A stretch of 64,000 nt of DNA from a virus. Shown in pieces: positions 30,202-36,896 of this stretch (its first letter is position 1; each line of letters starts with the position of its first letter). Both the position numbers and the translations under genes were made by a program. Under the pieces are notes generated by a model that saw only the letters and a program-made list of their open reading frames with translations, did not search any database and had not been told where the DNA came from. The stretch covers positions 1 to 64,000 of IMG/VR virus record IMGVR_UViG_3300046804_002762; one strand, 5' to 3'.

Positions 30202-30359
30202 ACGAACAGACCAAACTAATCTTAGCACTTCAACAAATTGATAACCTTACAAGTCTTTTGGAAGGCAATCAGTATCAAGACTTCTTATACAGTAAACTTA
30301 TTTCTGCACGAATTGAATTACAGAGGCAATTAAATCATTATGGAACAAAAACTCATTGA
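30198..30359 (+). CDS. Short helical protein
   Basis: 53 residues, MNEQTKLILALQQIDNLTSL. One amphipathic helix pair. ATGA overlap with 29881 and a 20-base overlap with the next gene. Confidence 0.5.
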   Translation: MNEQTKLILALQQIDNLTSLLEGNQYQDFLYSKLISARIELQRQLNHYGTKTH

Positions 30360-30552
30360 CGAAGCATTCTATGTGGAACAAAAACAATGGGGAACGTGGC
30401 AATCACATTATCCTGATGGAAAAGGTATTATCACATCACTGACTGAAGAAGAATGTGTGAGAGCAACAAGATATTACCTGAAATGGAAACAGGAAGGTGC
30501 TATAAATGAAAATGTAGTAACCTATTCTGGCACTGTGGATGGAAAACTTTAG
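30340..30552 (+). CDS. Hypothetical protein
   Basis: 70 residues, MEQKLIDEAFYVEQKQWGTW, then HYPDGKGIITSLTEEECVRA. No domain recognised; overlaps the next gene by 14 bases. Confidence 0.55.
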   Translation: MEQKLIDEAFYVEQKQWGTWQSHYPDGKGIITSLTEEECVRATRYYLKWKQEGAINENVVTYSGTVDGKL

Positions 30553-30748
30553 AGCAGGAAACAATGTAAAATTTATTGGTTGTTCAAAAGAACAAATACT
30601 ATGGGGAAATAATACAGACCCTACGGGCATTTTAATTGTGGGTAATACATATTATGTTGAACATGTGGAAATACACTCACAGCACACAAAATTGACACTT
30701 CGCGGTGTTTCTGGTAAATTTAACTCAGTTTGTTTTGAAAAAGTATGA
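30539..30748 (+). CDS. Small SH3-like hypothetical protein
   Basis: 69 residues, MENFRAGNNVKFIGCSKEQI, then LIVGNTYYVEHVEIHSQHTK and a strand-rich end (FNSVCFEKV). The pattern of short strands with a G-x-x-V-x-F start suggests a small barrel. Function unknown. Confidence 0.5.
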   Translation: MENFRAGNNVKFIGCSKEQILWGNNTDPTGILIVGNTYYVEHVEIHSQHTKLTLRGVSGKFNSVCFEKV

Positions 30749-30873
30749 CAACACGCACCTTTATTGATAAGAATGGAAATGAGTGGAGTTGGGAAGAAAC
30801 CGAAGAAGTATTGAAAGCACTAAAGGAACTTCATGAAACTAAGACTAACACCGAACCAGCAAATCTGGGCTAA
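30745..30873 (+). CDS. Short acidic protein
   Basis: 42 residues, MTTRTFIDKNGNEWSWEETE; a DKNGNEW turn followed by one acidic helix. It overlaps the next gene by 41 bases in another frame. Confidence 0.5.
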   Translation: MTTRTFIDKNGNEWSWEETEEVLKALKELHETKTNTEPANLG

Positions 30874-31006
30874 TGTGTTTAAATGTGCCGTAGAAAGGTC
30901 TAATCTTTACTTTGCTGATAAAGACTTAGATAGACACGCAAGAGAGCACACTACAGTTGTATTAGCACTTCAAAAAGGAGAACAGTTTTGGAAAGAACTA
31001 CTGTAG
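30833..31006 (+). CDS. Small basic helical protein
   Basis: 57 residues, MKLRLTPNQQIWANVFKCAV, helical. Its end holds the AAGGAG that probably serves the TTG start of the next gene. Confidence 0.5.
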   Translation: MKLRLTPNQQIWANVFKCAVERSNLYFADKDLDRHAREHTTVVLALQKGEQFWKELL

Positions 31007-31158
31007 AATATCCTTACCATGTTCTTGATGAAACAACTCCTTGGTATGAGTGGTTAATGTATTGTGAAATATGCCATCAATTAGACGTTCCAGGGCAACC
31101 TTCTCTGGGACGTTTTATGGCATATCGTAGATACTTAAAATCTATTGGACTTTTGTAA
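30988..31158 (+). CDS. Small protein with likely TTG start
   Basis: 56 residues. The TTG at 30988 is preceded by AAGGAG at a 7-base distance, and no ATG lies nearer than 31020, so TTG is the likely start. MERTTVEYPYHVLDETTPWY, then a CEICHQ turn and a basic end. The TAA overlaps the next ATG. Confidence 0.5.
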   Translation: MERTTVEYPYHVLDETTPWYEWLMYCEICHQLDVPGQPSLGRFMAYRRYLKSIGLL

Positions 31159-31409
31159 TGATTAAAAGATTACTTAATTGGTTTATTAGTCCATCAGAAA
31201 AACCTATTCTATGTGACGATTACAATGTTTATGATAAACTACTAGAACTAGAAGAAAAATATGAAAATCTTCTATGTGATTTTGTAAGGTTGGAAGAAGA
31301 AAATATAGAAACTACAAATACTCTCTACGAACTTATGAATTCTATTGATGCAGTTGATGCACGTATAGATATTTTAACTCTAGAAAAGTGGAAGGATAAA
31401 GATGTATGA
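31158..31409 (+). CDS. Coiled-coil hypothetical protein
   Basis: 83 residues, MIKRLLNWFISPSEKPILCD, with a coiled coil from residue 25 on (KLLELEEKYENLLCDFVRLE). The amphipathic N-terminus could bind membranes. Confidence 0.55.
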   Translation: MIKRLLNWFISPSEKPILCDDYNVYDKLLELEEKYENLLCDFVRLEEENIETTNTLYELMNSIDAVDARIDILTLEKWKDKDV

Positions 31410-31581
31410 ATTTGACAATAATTTTGAAAAAGCACTTGCACACTTTGGAACAAGAGTTGAAATTATCATTGCACTTGAGATGGGTGGAAAGTTAGATGCT
31501 GACACTGCTTACAAAAATATTAAATACGAACTTAAAGAACTCAAAAGAATTAGAAAGAAGCACAACAAGGAAGTGCAGTAA
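31402..31581 (+). CDS. Small helical protein
   Basis: 59 residues, MYEFDNNFEKALAHFGTRVE, helical with a basic C-terminal half. It overlaps the preceding gene by 8 bases and the next frame by 86. Confidence 0.5.
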   Translation: MYEFDNNFEKALAHFGTRVEIIIALEMGGKLDADTAYKNIKYELKELKRIRKKHNKEVQ

Positions 31582-31696
31582 ATGTGATGTTGAGTATCCA
31601 CTTGACATTGAATACTTCCAACGTGTAAAATACTTTAAGGATGGATATAGTTTTTATTGCAATGAATGCGACAAACCTCCTAAAAAAGAAGAATAA
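31496..31696 (+). CDS. HNH-type zinc finger fragment protein
   Basis: 66 residues with CSKCDVEYPLDIEYF and FYCNECDK, two CxxC knuckles 30 residues apart. This C-x2-C ... C-x2-C layout usually opens small HNH or recombination-endonuclease-like proteins, but no catalytic part follows. The stop overlaps the direct repeat of the next leader element, so it could be a truncated gene. Confidence 0.5.
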   Translation: MLTLLTKILNTNLKNSKELERSTTRKCSKCDVEYPLDIEYFQRVKYFKDGYSFYCNECDKPPKKEE

Positions 31697-31797
31697 ATAA
31701 TTACACCTATTGAGACTGCAATTTCATAGGTAAGATTAGGTGCTCTTATGAGCACCTTTTCTATTATAAATATTAGTGCAGTCTCAATAGAATAGAA
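31694..31797 (+). promoter_or_regulatory. Homing-endonuclease leader element 2 (pseudoknot, hairpin, late promoter)
   Basis: CCTAT (31706-31710) pairs with ATAGG (31726-31730). The loop TGAGACTGCA (31711-31720) pairs with TGCAGTCTCA (31777-31786). The inner hairpin AGGTGCTC/GAGCACCT (31738-31757) ends in TTTT, and TATAAATA follows at 31765. The stems differ in sequence from elements 1, 3 and 4 but keep pairing. The gene starts 11 bases after the last arm. Confidence 0.75.
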
Positions 31798-32433
31798 ATG
31801 AATTATCTAAAGGTTTATTGTAATCTAATCAGGAAAGCAGAGAACAGAATTCCTCCTGAAGATTATACGGAAAAGCACCATATATTTCCAGTAAGCATTT
31901 ACGGAAAAAATGATAAAATTGCAATTCTTACTGGAAGAGAGCACTATATCGCACACGAATTGCTGGAAAGAATTTTTATAAAACGATATGGATTAAAGGA
32001 CAAAAGAACTATTAAAATGATAAACGCTGTTATTGCTATGAAAGGTAATGGTAATTATATTAATTCATATCTTTATGAGAAAAGTAGAAAAAGATTTTCA
32101 AATTCTTTAAAAAGTATTCCAAAATCGGAAGAGCATAGGAAGAAAATGTCAGAGGCTTCAAAAAGAAGATATGAGAATATGGAGGAAAGAAAAAAGACAT
32201 CAGAGCAGATGAAAAAATATCATAAAAATATTGATACAACTGGAAAAAATAATTCGAATTATAATAATGGATGTTATTATGAATTAACAAGTCCACTTGG
32301 AGAAATAGGTTATACGAATAAATTGGATGTTTTTTGTAAAAGAAATGATTTATCCAGGTCTGGTTTTTGGAAAGTCATAACATATAAACAAAAGAAAGAC
32401 CACAAAGGATGGTCGGTTAGAAAACTGGACTAA
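31798..32433 (+). CDS. HNH homing endonuclease
   Basis: 211 residues. The catalytic core is YTEKHHIFPVSIYGKNDKIA, then LTGREHYIAHELL, giving HH ... N/D ... H of the HNH motif near residues 27-60. A NUMOD3-like repeat (SEEHRKKMSEASKRRYEN) and a C-terminal helix-turn-helix-like end (RNDLSRSGFWKVI ... HKGW) follow. This is the form of free-standing phage homing endonucleases. The ATG is at 31798. Confidence 0.85.
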   Translation: MNYLKVYCNLIRKAENRIPPEDYTEKHHIFPVSIYGKNDKIAILTGREHYIAHELLERIFIKRYGLKDKRTIKMINAVIAMKGNGNYINSYLYEKSRKRFSNSLKSIPKSEEHRKKMSEASKRRYENMEERKKTSEQMKKYHKNIDTTGKNNSNYNNGCYYELTSPLGEIGYTNKLDVFCKRNDLSRSGFWKVITYKQKKDHKGWSVRKLD

Positions 32434-32436
32434 TAA

Positions 32437-32465
32437 TAGACAATCTGTAAAACCTGTGCTATGAT
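32437..32465 (+). promoter_or_regulatory. Sigma70-type promoter
   Basis: TAGACA (32437-32442), a 17-base spacer and TATGAT (32460-32465), just before the gene at 32489. Confidence 0.6.
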
Positions 32466-32488
32466 ATAGATACAAATTAATTAAACGG

Positions 32489-33136
32489 ATGGATTACAAA
32501 AAGTATTCTCTTGAAAATCTTGAGAAGTGGATTGAAGACGCAATCAATAGTAGTGAAGCATCGCCACAAGAAATTTATGATGTTATCAAAAATGTAGTGA
32601 GTGATAACTATTATTGCTACAAAAATCACACTGAAAGGTGTTATGAACTTCTTGCTCTTCTGAATGGTAATGGGAGGGGACATATTCCAGCATACGATGA
32701 ATATGTTGAGAAAAAAGAAAATCTTGTATGTGATAAAGATGATAAGTCTCCCAAGTGTCAAAAAGCATGGAGTGATTTTTGGGAAGAGAATTATTATCCT
32801 GAAGAGCATAATCAATACACTGAAGAAGAACTGAACGCAATGTGCGACAAGGCAGCATCAGACCAAGAAAAACAAAAGTGTCGTGAATATAACCTGCGTG
32901 AGGCAGAGTATTATGACAAGAGAGCAGAACTTGATGCTAAAAAAGATAAAGTAGTCAAATGGAAACTTCCTGTTGAGATTGATGGTATGAGCGGTGAGTA
33001 TTATGTTAACTTCCCTGATGACTTGATGGAAGCAGCAAATATTGGAGAGAATGATATGGTAGAATGGATAGATCAAGGCAATGGGTCATATTTTTTGCGT
33101 AAAGTAACTAAACCTATTGGAATTGATGAGTGCTGA
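32489..33136 (+). CDS. Hypothetical protein
   Basis: 215 residues, MDYKKYSLENLEKWIEDAIN. An N-terminal helical region (LENLEKWIEDAINSSEASPQ) that resembles a conserved phage N-domain, a Cys-containing acidic middle (CQKAW ... CDKAASD) and a C-terminal beta unit (YVNFPDDLMEAANIGENDMV) like an AbrB/MazE-type swapped-hairpin segment. The last part suggests DNA binding, but this is tentative. Confidence 0.6.
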   Translation: MDYKKYSLENLEKWIEDAINSSEASPQEIYDVIKNVVSDNYYCYKNHTERCYELLALLNGNGRGHIPAYDEYVEKKENLVCDKDDKSPKCQKAWSDFWEENYYPEEHNQYTEEELNAMCDKAASDQEKQKCREYNLREAEYYDKRAELDAKKDKVVKWKLPVEIDGMSGEYYVNFPDDLMEAANIGENDMVEWIDQGNGSYFLRKVTKPIGIDEC

Positions 33137-33363
33137 TGGTTAAATTCATCAATGCTTGTTTAAATGGATTGATATACAGCACGGGAAATATCTGTGTTGT
33201 TGACTATCCAAATCCATCTGTGGTAAAATATTATGAATCTGGTAAGTCCTGTTATGTCAACGGGATTTTTTATACTAAATGTGAGGATAGATTAAATGGC
33301 TCTTTCGCAACAAACCCTGGAACATCTTCTGGAAGCAGAATCACACCTTCGTACTGCAATTAA
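33136..33363 (+). CDS. Hypothetical protein
   Basis: 75 residues from ATG 33136, whose A is shared with the upstream TGA. MVKFINACLNGLIYSTGNIC, with scattered Cys and Tyr. It overlaps the next gene by 68 bases in another frame. Confidence 0.45.
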   Translation: MVKFINACLNGLIYSTGNICVVDYPNPSVVKYYESGKSCYVNGIFYTKCEDRLNGSFATNPGTSSGSRITPSYCN

Positions 33364-33520
33364 ATCCGCGGCTTCTAATGAAAAACCTTTGGTAGTTAAA
33401 CAACTCTCACAACTTCTTTTTGATATAGAGCAATGTAAGAAGTTTGAGGAATTGATGGATATGATTGATAATAGAAACCCTGGAAGTAGGGGATCTTTTG
33501 GTTCTTTATTTGATGACTAA
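33296..33520 (+). CDS. Conserved cyanophage helical protein
   Basis: 74 residues, MALSQQTLEHLLEAESHLRT, then KQLSQLLFDIEQCKKFEELM and a GSRGSFGSLFDD end. I recognise this sequence type as a recurrent small cyanomyovirus protein of unknown function. It reads as real despite the overlap with the frame at 33136. Confidence 0.7.
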   Translation: MALSQQTLEHLLEAESHLRTAIKSAASNEKPLVVKQLSQLLFDIEQCKKFEELMDMIDNRNPGSRGSFGSLFDD

Positions 33521-33608
33521 GAAGTGTTAAGTAATTCCAAAGACATTCTTAAGAATTCTTTATTTTGATAGATAAGATGTTATGATAGCAACACAATATT
33601 CGCGAATT

Positions 33609-33773
33609 ATGACCCTTCCATCAAAAAACAATAATAAACTCACCGATTCAGAATTTAATGAAATGGTTGCTCTTAAGAATGCAATCAACTATGATATTGC
33701 TCAAGTTGTTCCTGAAAAAATGGAAACATTTACGGAATATTTTGTAAGGAGTTTAAAAGAACGTGGCGGTTGA
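33609..33773 (+). CDS. Small hypothetical protein
   Basis: 54 residues from ATG 33609, MTLPSKNNNKLTDSEFNEMV. The in-frame ATG at 33582 lies in a TATGAT string that may be a -10 box, so the inner start is preferred. Followed by a terminator/promoter module. Confidence 0.55.
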   Translation: MTLPSKNNNKLTDSEFNEMVALKNAINYDIAQVVPEKMETFTEYFVRSLKERGG

Positions 33774-33778
33774 ATAAG

Positions 33779-33822
33779 TGTCACAAGGGGGGATTTACAA
33801 GTCCCTTTTTTTACTCTATAGT
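33779..33822 (+). promoter_or_regulatory. TGTCACAAG-type promoter with terminator
   Basis: TGTCACAAG at 33779 and TATAGT at 33817, 38 bases apart. The spacer holds AAGGGGGGA ... TCCC with a long T run (33785-33812), a likely terminator for 33609. A start of 33844 then fits the next gene. Confidence 0.55.
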
Positions 33823-33843
33823 CTTTTTAAGATAAACTCAAAA

Positions 33844-34251
33844 ATGAATTTCAAAACAGTTTTGCTTGCGTCAGTGTTTGTTGCACCAGTTCCTGTATTT
33901 GCACAACAAACAAACATTTATCAAGTCTGTACTAACTATCAAGAGAATTATTCACCTGGATATTATGATAGTTATGGAAATTATGTTCAGGGAAGAGTAA
34001 ATACTGAAAGTTATAATGTTCAATGTGGAACTGGTACATATTATCGTCCCAACGGAGGTAATGTTTATCAATCACCAGTAGTTGCTCCTGTGGCACAACC
34101 TAGAGGATATTGTTCTCCTGCAAGAACTACTCTTGGTGGACTTTTAGGAGGAGGAATTGCTGCTGCAGTTTCTAAAAAAAATGCTTGGAGTTGGGCAATT
34201 CCTCTGGGTGTAGTACTGGGAACTGGTGCAGCAAACGTAAATTGTTACTGA
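33844..34251 (+). CDS. Secreted glycine-zipper protein
   Basis: 135 residues from ATG 33844; the frame opens at 33778 but that lies upstream of the terminator and -10. Signal peptide MNFKTVLLASVFVAPVPVFA with cut before QQ. The middle is Tyr/Asn/Gly-rich, and the C-terminus has GGLLGGGIAAAVS and PLGVVLGTGAA, a glycine-zipper hairpin like those in outer-membrane 17-kDa-antigen type proteins. Four cysteines are present. It may insert in the host envelope. Confidence 0.65.
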   Translation: MNFKTVLLASVFVAPVPVFAQQTNIYQVCTNYQENYSPGYYDSYGNYVQGRVNTESYNVQCGTGTYYRPNGGNVYQSPVVAPVAQPRGYCSPARTTLGGLLGGGIAAAVSKKNAWSWAIPLGVVLGTGAANVNCY

Positions 34252-34291
34252 ATATGGAAGCGGTACAGAGACCTTGTGACAATTGAAGAAG

Positions 34292-34333
34292 TGGCACACA
34301 AATCTCCACAAGAGGCACAAAAGACCCTATAGT
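34292..34333 (+). promoter_or_regulatory. TGGCACA-type promoter
   Basis: TGGCACACA at 34292 and TATAGT at 34328, 36 bases apart. It precedes the gene at 34360. Confidence 0.5.
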
Positions 34334-34359
34334 ACATTTGTTGATTTGAGGAACCTACC

Positions 34360-34770
34360 ATCGCCACTCGCTCTCGCATCGGTCTTGAACTTAAGAACGG
34401 CAGTATTCTGTCTGTCTATCATCACTGGGATGGTTATCCTGAGTGGTTGGGTCGTATTCTTACTACTCACTACAATACTCGTGCTAAAGCAGCAGAACTG
34501 ATTGATGGTGGTGATATGAGTTCTGCTTGGACTAATGCTGGTTGGAATAACGAAACCCGCGCACAAGGTCCGCTGTATTATACCGAGCGTGGTGATGAGT
34601 TTATTGCCCCTCGCCTTGATGCTGATCTGTGTGAGTATCTGAATAACACTAGTGAAGTGTATGCTTATGTCTTCCGTAATGGTCAGTGGGTATGCTATAA
34701 TATGAATCTGTTTGATGATACTAAACTCCCTGAAATCGTTGAAATTCCCTCTGGTGCTCTTGCTGTCTGA
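34360..34770 (+). CDS. Conserved phage protein with apparent ATC start
   Basis: 136 residues if read from 34360. The frame encodes (I)ATRSRIGLELKNGSILSVYH, then HWDGYPEWLG, LIDGGDMSSAW and a C-terminal FRNGQWVCYNM. Relatives I recall from cyanophages begin MATRSRIGI. Here the expected ATG reads ATC. It is preceded by GAGGAA with a 6-base gap, and an in-frame TGA lies 18 bases upstream, so there is no other near start; the first alternatives are TTG 34447 or later. It may use a rare start codon or be damaged. Confidence 0.6.
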   Translation: MATRSRIGLELKNGSILSVYHHWDGYPEWLGRILTTHYNTRAKAAELIDGGDMSSAWTNAGWNNETRAQGPLYYTERGDEFIAPRLDADLCEYLNNTSEVYAYVFRNGQWVCYNMNLFDDTKLPEIVEIPSGALAV

Positions 34771-34773
34771 CCT

Positions 34774-34965
34774 ATGAAAACTTCTACTGCTATTGGTGTT
34801 ATTGCTGGTGCTATTGTTATTGTAACTGTTAGCATCTTATTTGAAGCGTGGTTGCTTGGACTGATTCTATCTTGGTTTAATGTATTCTTGACCTTCGGGC
34901 AGAACCTTGCTATTGTGGTTCTTGCTAATATGATTTTCAAAAACTCTGGGAGTTCTTCTAAATGA
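34774..34965 (+). CDS. Small membrane protein with two helices
   Basis: 63 residues: AIGVIAGAIVIVTVSILFEA and a second stretch FLTFGQNLAIVVLANMIF. First of four tiny membrane proteins in a row. Holin-like topology, but no family can be named. Confidence 0.6.
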   Translation: MKTSTAIGVIAGAIVIVTVSILFEAWLLGLILSWFNVFLTFGQNLAIVVLANMIFKNSGSSSK

Positions 34966-35120
34966 ATCGTAAGTACATCACCGTATTTGCATTAGGTTTC
35001 CTTGCTATGATTGGTTGGAATGTCTTTCTAGTACAACGCGATGAGCGAATGTATGATGCTTATTATCGCACAAAAGCGATAGAGAACCTCAAAACTCCTC
35101 CAAGTAATCAAATTAGGTGA
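34962..35120 (+). CDS. Small membrane-anchored protein
   Basis: 52 residues, MNRKYITVFALGFLAMIGWN, one N-terminal membrane helix, then a charged tail. ATGA overlap with the previous gene. Confidence 0.55.
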   Translation: MNRKYITVFALGFLAMIGWNVFLVQRDERMYDAYYRTKAIENLKTPPSNQIR

Positions 35121-35215
35121 TTTACTTTCTTCTCATTTCTGCGGCATTTGGATGGTTCTTTTTTGTACTATTCTCTAAACATTTTGATTACCTAGACGAA
35201 CACAAACGCAAATGA
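35117..35215 (+). CDS. Tiny membrane protein with GTG start
   Basis: 32 residues from GTG 35117 (GTGA overlap with the preceding stop), MIYFLLISAAFGWFFFVLFS and a short charged tail. One membrane helix. Confidence 0.45.
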   Translation: MIYFLLISAAFGWFFFVLFSKHFDYLDEHKRK

Positions 35216-35349
35216 TTCCACAACGTATTCGAGAACTGATTATGAACGCAGAACGTGAAAAGATTGCCCGTGAGTTTTGGGAGGAAATTGAACAGGAAGC
35301 AGCAAAACTTGAAGTAACTGTGGACTATTATCTTGCTGAGTTTTACTGA
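35212..35349 (+). CDS. Small helical protein
   Basis: 45 residues, MIPQRIRELIMNAEREKIAR, soluble and helical. ATGA overlap upstream; its TGA overlaps the next ATG. Confidence 0.5.
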   Translation: MIPQRIRELIMNAEREKIAREFWEEIEQEAAKLEVTVDYYLAEFY

Positions 35350-35447
35350 TGACTTTTATTCTTGGTATGCTTACTGGTATTCTTTTGACAGTCGGAACAT
35401 CCCTTATTGTTGCTTCCAACATTGACAAAGAAGACAATCAATTCTAA
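35349..35447 (+). CDS. Tiny membrane protein
   Basis: 32 residues, MTFILGMLTGILLTVGTSLI, one membrane helix with a short acidic tail. TGATG coupling with the previous gene. Confidence 0.5.
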   Translation: MTFILGMLTGILLTVGTSLIVASNIDKEDNQF

Positions 35448-35473
35448 ACTTAAGAGGTAAATTACACAAAAAA

Positions 35474-35713
35474 ATGGCACAAAAGTTTCTCTATATCTTG
35501 GACTATTTCGTTCCACAGTTTCAATCGGAATATGGTGGATTGCTTAACGTAATCGCAGAAAATGATGAAGAATGTTTTGATGTTGTTGTTGAATGGGATA
35601 ATGAAACCTGGACAGAATACTACAGCAAACTACGAGAAAACATTGTAAAAGCACAACGCTTTCCTCTTCTTGAAAACGAAGAATCTTGTGTAGTTGAATC
35701 CTTTACGACCTGA
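35474..35713 (+). CDS. Hypothetical protein
   Basis: 79 residues, MAQKFLYILDYFVPQFQSEY. A beta-alpha-beta pattern (YGGLLNVIAENDEECFDVVV) that I recall from conserved cyanophage proteins of unknown function. The stop overlaps the next ATG. Confidence 0.6.
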   Translation: MAQKFLYILDYFVPQFQSEYGGLLNVIAENDEECFDVVVEWDNETWTEYYSKLRENIVKAQRFPLLENEESCVVESFTT

Positions 35714-35874
35714 TGATTGACACATCTTTGAATCGTCTTGAGTTTAATCTGAAGCAACAGTATCAAGAACGCATTACATTTTTACAACAAAAGATCACAG
35801 AACAACAGCACGAAATACTGAGACTTCAGGAGCAAATCAAATATATGTCAAAAGATAAGTTCTATGACTGTTGA
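35713..35874 (+). CDS. Short coiled-coil protein
   Basis: 53 residues, MIDTSLNRLEFNLKQQYQER; one continuous coiled coil. It overlaps the next gene by 11 bases. Confidence 0.55.
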   Translation: MIDTSLNRLEFNLKQQYQERITFLQQKITEQQHEILRLQEQIKYMSKDKFYDC

Positions 35875-36157
35875 ACTTCCATCTTCTTTCTTTCATTCTC
35901 CCCCAAAAGGATATTATTATGAAGCAACTGAGTTCAAACGAAATGTTATCAGTATTTGGTTATGTAATACTCGCAAGTTTGACTATAATAATGGTGCTGA
36001 AACCAGAACTATACACTCCTTCTACAACACCAAAACCAGAGAATATTTTGCCCCGATCAATAGTAGAACCATCGGTGCTTGTGTAAATATCAAGAACACG
36101 CGGAACTATACCGCGATGCCGATAAACCAATCAATTCTGGAGTCTTGTTTCGTATGA
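35864..36157 (+). CDS. Conserved cyanophage protein of unknown function
   Basis: 97 residues, MTVELPSSFFHSPPKGYYYE, then FKRNVISIWLCNTRKFDYNN and FYNTKTREYFAPINSRTIG. The FYNTKT-x-x-YFAPIN pattern is familiar from cyanophage proteins without assigned function. A second frame (35919-36086) with its own ribosome site lies wholly within it. Confidence 0.65.
   Translation: MTVELPSSFFHSPPKGYYYEATEFKRNVISIWLCNTRKFDYNNGAETRTIHSFYNTKTREYFAPINSRTIGACVNIKNTRNYTAMPINQSILESCFV
35919..36086 (+). CDS. Possible overlapping small membrane protein
   Basis: 55 residues in another frame inside 35864-36157. AAAAGGA lies 9 bases before the ATG. MKQLSSNEMLSVFGYVILAS, with a clear membrane helix (VILASLTIIMVL) and a Pro/Thr-rich tail. 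Either a true overprinted gene or a coincidence. Confidence 0.4.
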   Translation: MKQLSSNEMLSVFGYVILASLTIIMVLKPELYTPSTTPKPENILPRSIVEPSVLV

Positions 36158-36330
36158 TCATCGAAGAGGGAACCGAAGTCATTTACAAAAGCATTTCTGG
36201 AGTGATTGCATTTGCCTCTGATCAATATGTCTCAATTCTTTTCAGAAAAGGAAAACACAAATCTCAAGATGTGAAGATCGTAGTTTATCAAGAAGATTTT
36301 AAGAATGTTGTGCTAGCAGATGGAAAATGA
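36154..36330 (+). CDS. Small beta-barrel-like protein
   Basis: 58 residues from ATG 36154 (ATGA overlap with 35864), MIIEEGTEVIYKSISGVIAF, then QYVSILFRKGKHKSQDVKIV. The strand pattern resembles an SH3/KOW-like fold. The frame is open further upstream but that part is probably not translated. Confidence 0.55.
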   Translation: MIIEEGTEVIYKSISGVIAFASDQYVSILFRKGKHKSQDVKIVVYQEDFKNVVLADGK

Positions 36331-36608
36331 AGAAGAGTAATAACTGGTGGCGATGGTGGGCAAAATCCATCGGAGAGAAAGCATCCAAATGTGATAAAGA
36401 AAGCGACACGGTTGCGGTTATTCGCACCGTGATTTTTGCTACTTATTTGATTACAAACTGCTTTATAGTGGCAGGCGTAATTAGGCACTGGAATGATAAA
36501 CCTCAAATTGAAATCTTTATTGAAAATCCTTATGAAGTACCTGGTACAGTATCTCCAACCCAAAAAGAAGGGTTACTCCAAGCAAACCGCAACTTTGCTT
36601 ACGATTGA
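36327..36608 (+). CDS. Conserved cyanophage membrane protein
   Basis: 93 residues. The start MKKSNNWWRWWAKSIGEKAS and CDKESDTVAVIRT precede one membrane helix (ATYLITNCFIVAGVI). I recall this NNWWRW ... KASKCDKE sequence as conserved in cyanomyoviruses, function unknown. After the stop, another frame encodes DDAEFWCKVIEKKGAKDIKI, which may be a separate short peptide or an old frameshifted tail. Confidence 0.65.
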   Translation: MKKSNNWWRWWAKSIGEKASKCDKESDTVAVIRTVIFATYLITNCFIVAGVIRHWNDKPQIEIFIENPYEVPGTVSPTQKEGLLQANRNFAYD

Positions 36609-36673
36609 TGATGCAGAATTCTGGTGTAAAGTGATAGAAAAGAAAGGTGCAAAGGATATAAAGATATTGGTTC

Positions 36674-36682
36674 AATAAATAA
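36674..36682 (+). promoter_or_regulatory. Late promoter-like string, AATAAATAA
   Basis: Lies 16 bases before the start at 36698. A weaker match than CTAAATAC, but placed as other late promoters in the window. Confidence 0.45.
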
Positions 36683-36697
36683 CTAAAAAGTATTAAA

Positions 36698-36865
36698 ATG
36701 AAACCAACACCCAGACAACTTCAAGAAACTTATAAAATTCACGATCAACTCGTAGAGCATCTTATCTCTGAAGGATATGCTGATGATGAAAAATCTGCAG
36801 ATAACATTATCAACGGAATGAGCGAAACTTGGTTTAATTTGATTATTAACGATAATAATTCTTGA
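36698..36865 (+). CDS. Small helical protein
   Basis: 55 residues, MKPTPRQLQETYKIHDQLVE, with an EGYADDEKSADNIINGMSE segment. This helix-turn-helix-like acidic pattern (AxxIIxGMSExW) is one I recall from short cyanophage proteins near capsid genes. It probably shares the late promoter at 36674. Confidence 0.6.
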   Translation: MKPTPRQLQETYKIHDQLVEHLISEGYADDEKSADNIINGMSETWFNLIINDNNS

Positions 36866-36896
36866 TTATTTCAAATATATCAAAACAAGAAGAAAG

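Noticed and set aside
36079-36153. N-terminal extension of the gene at 36154
   Set aside because: The extra 25 codons overlap the conserved gene at 35864, while ATG 36154 has the usual ATGA coupling.
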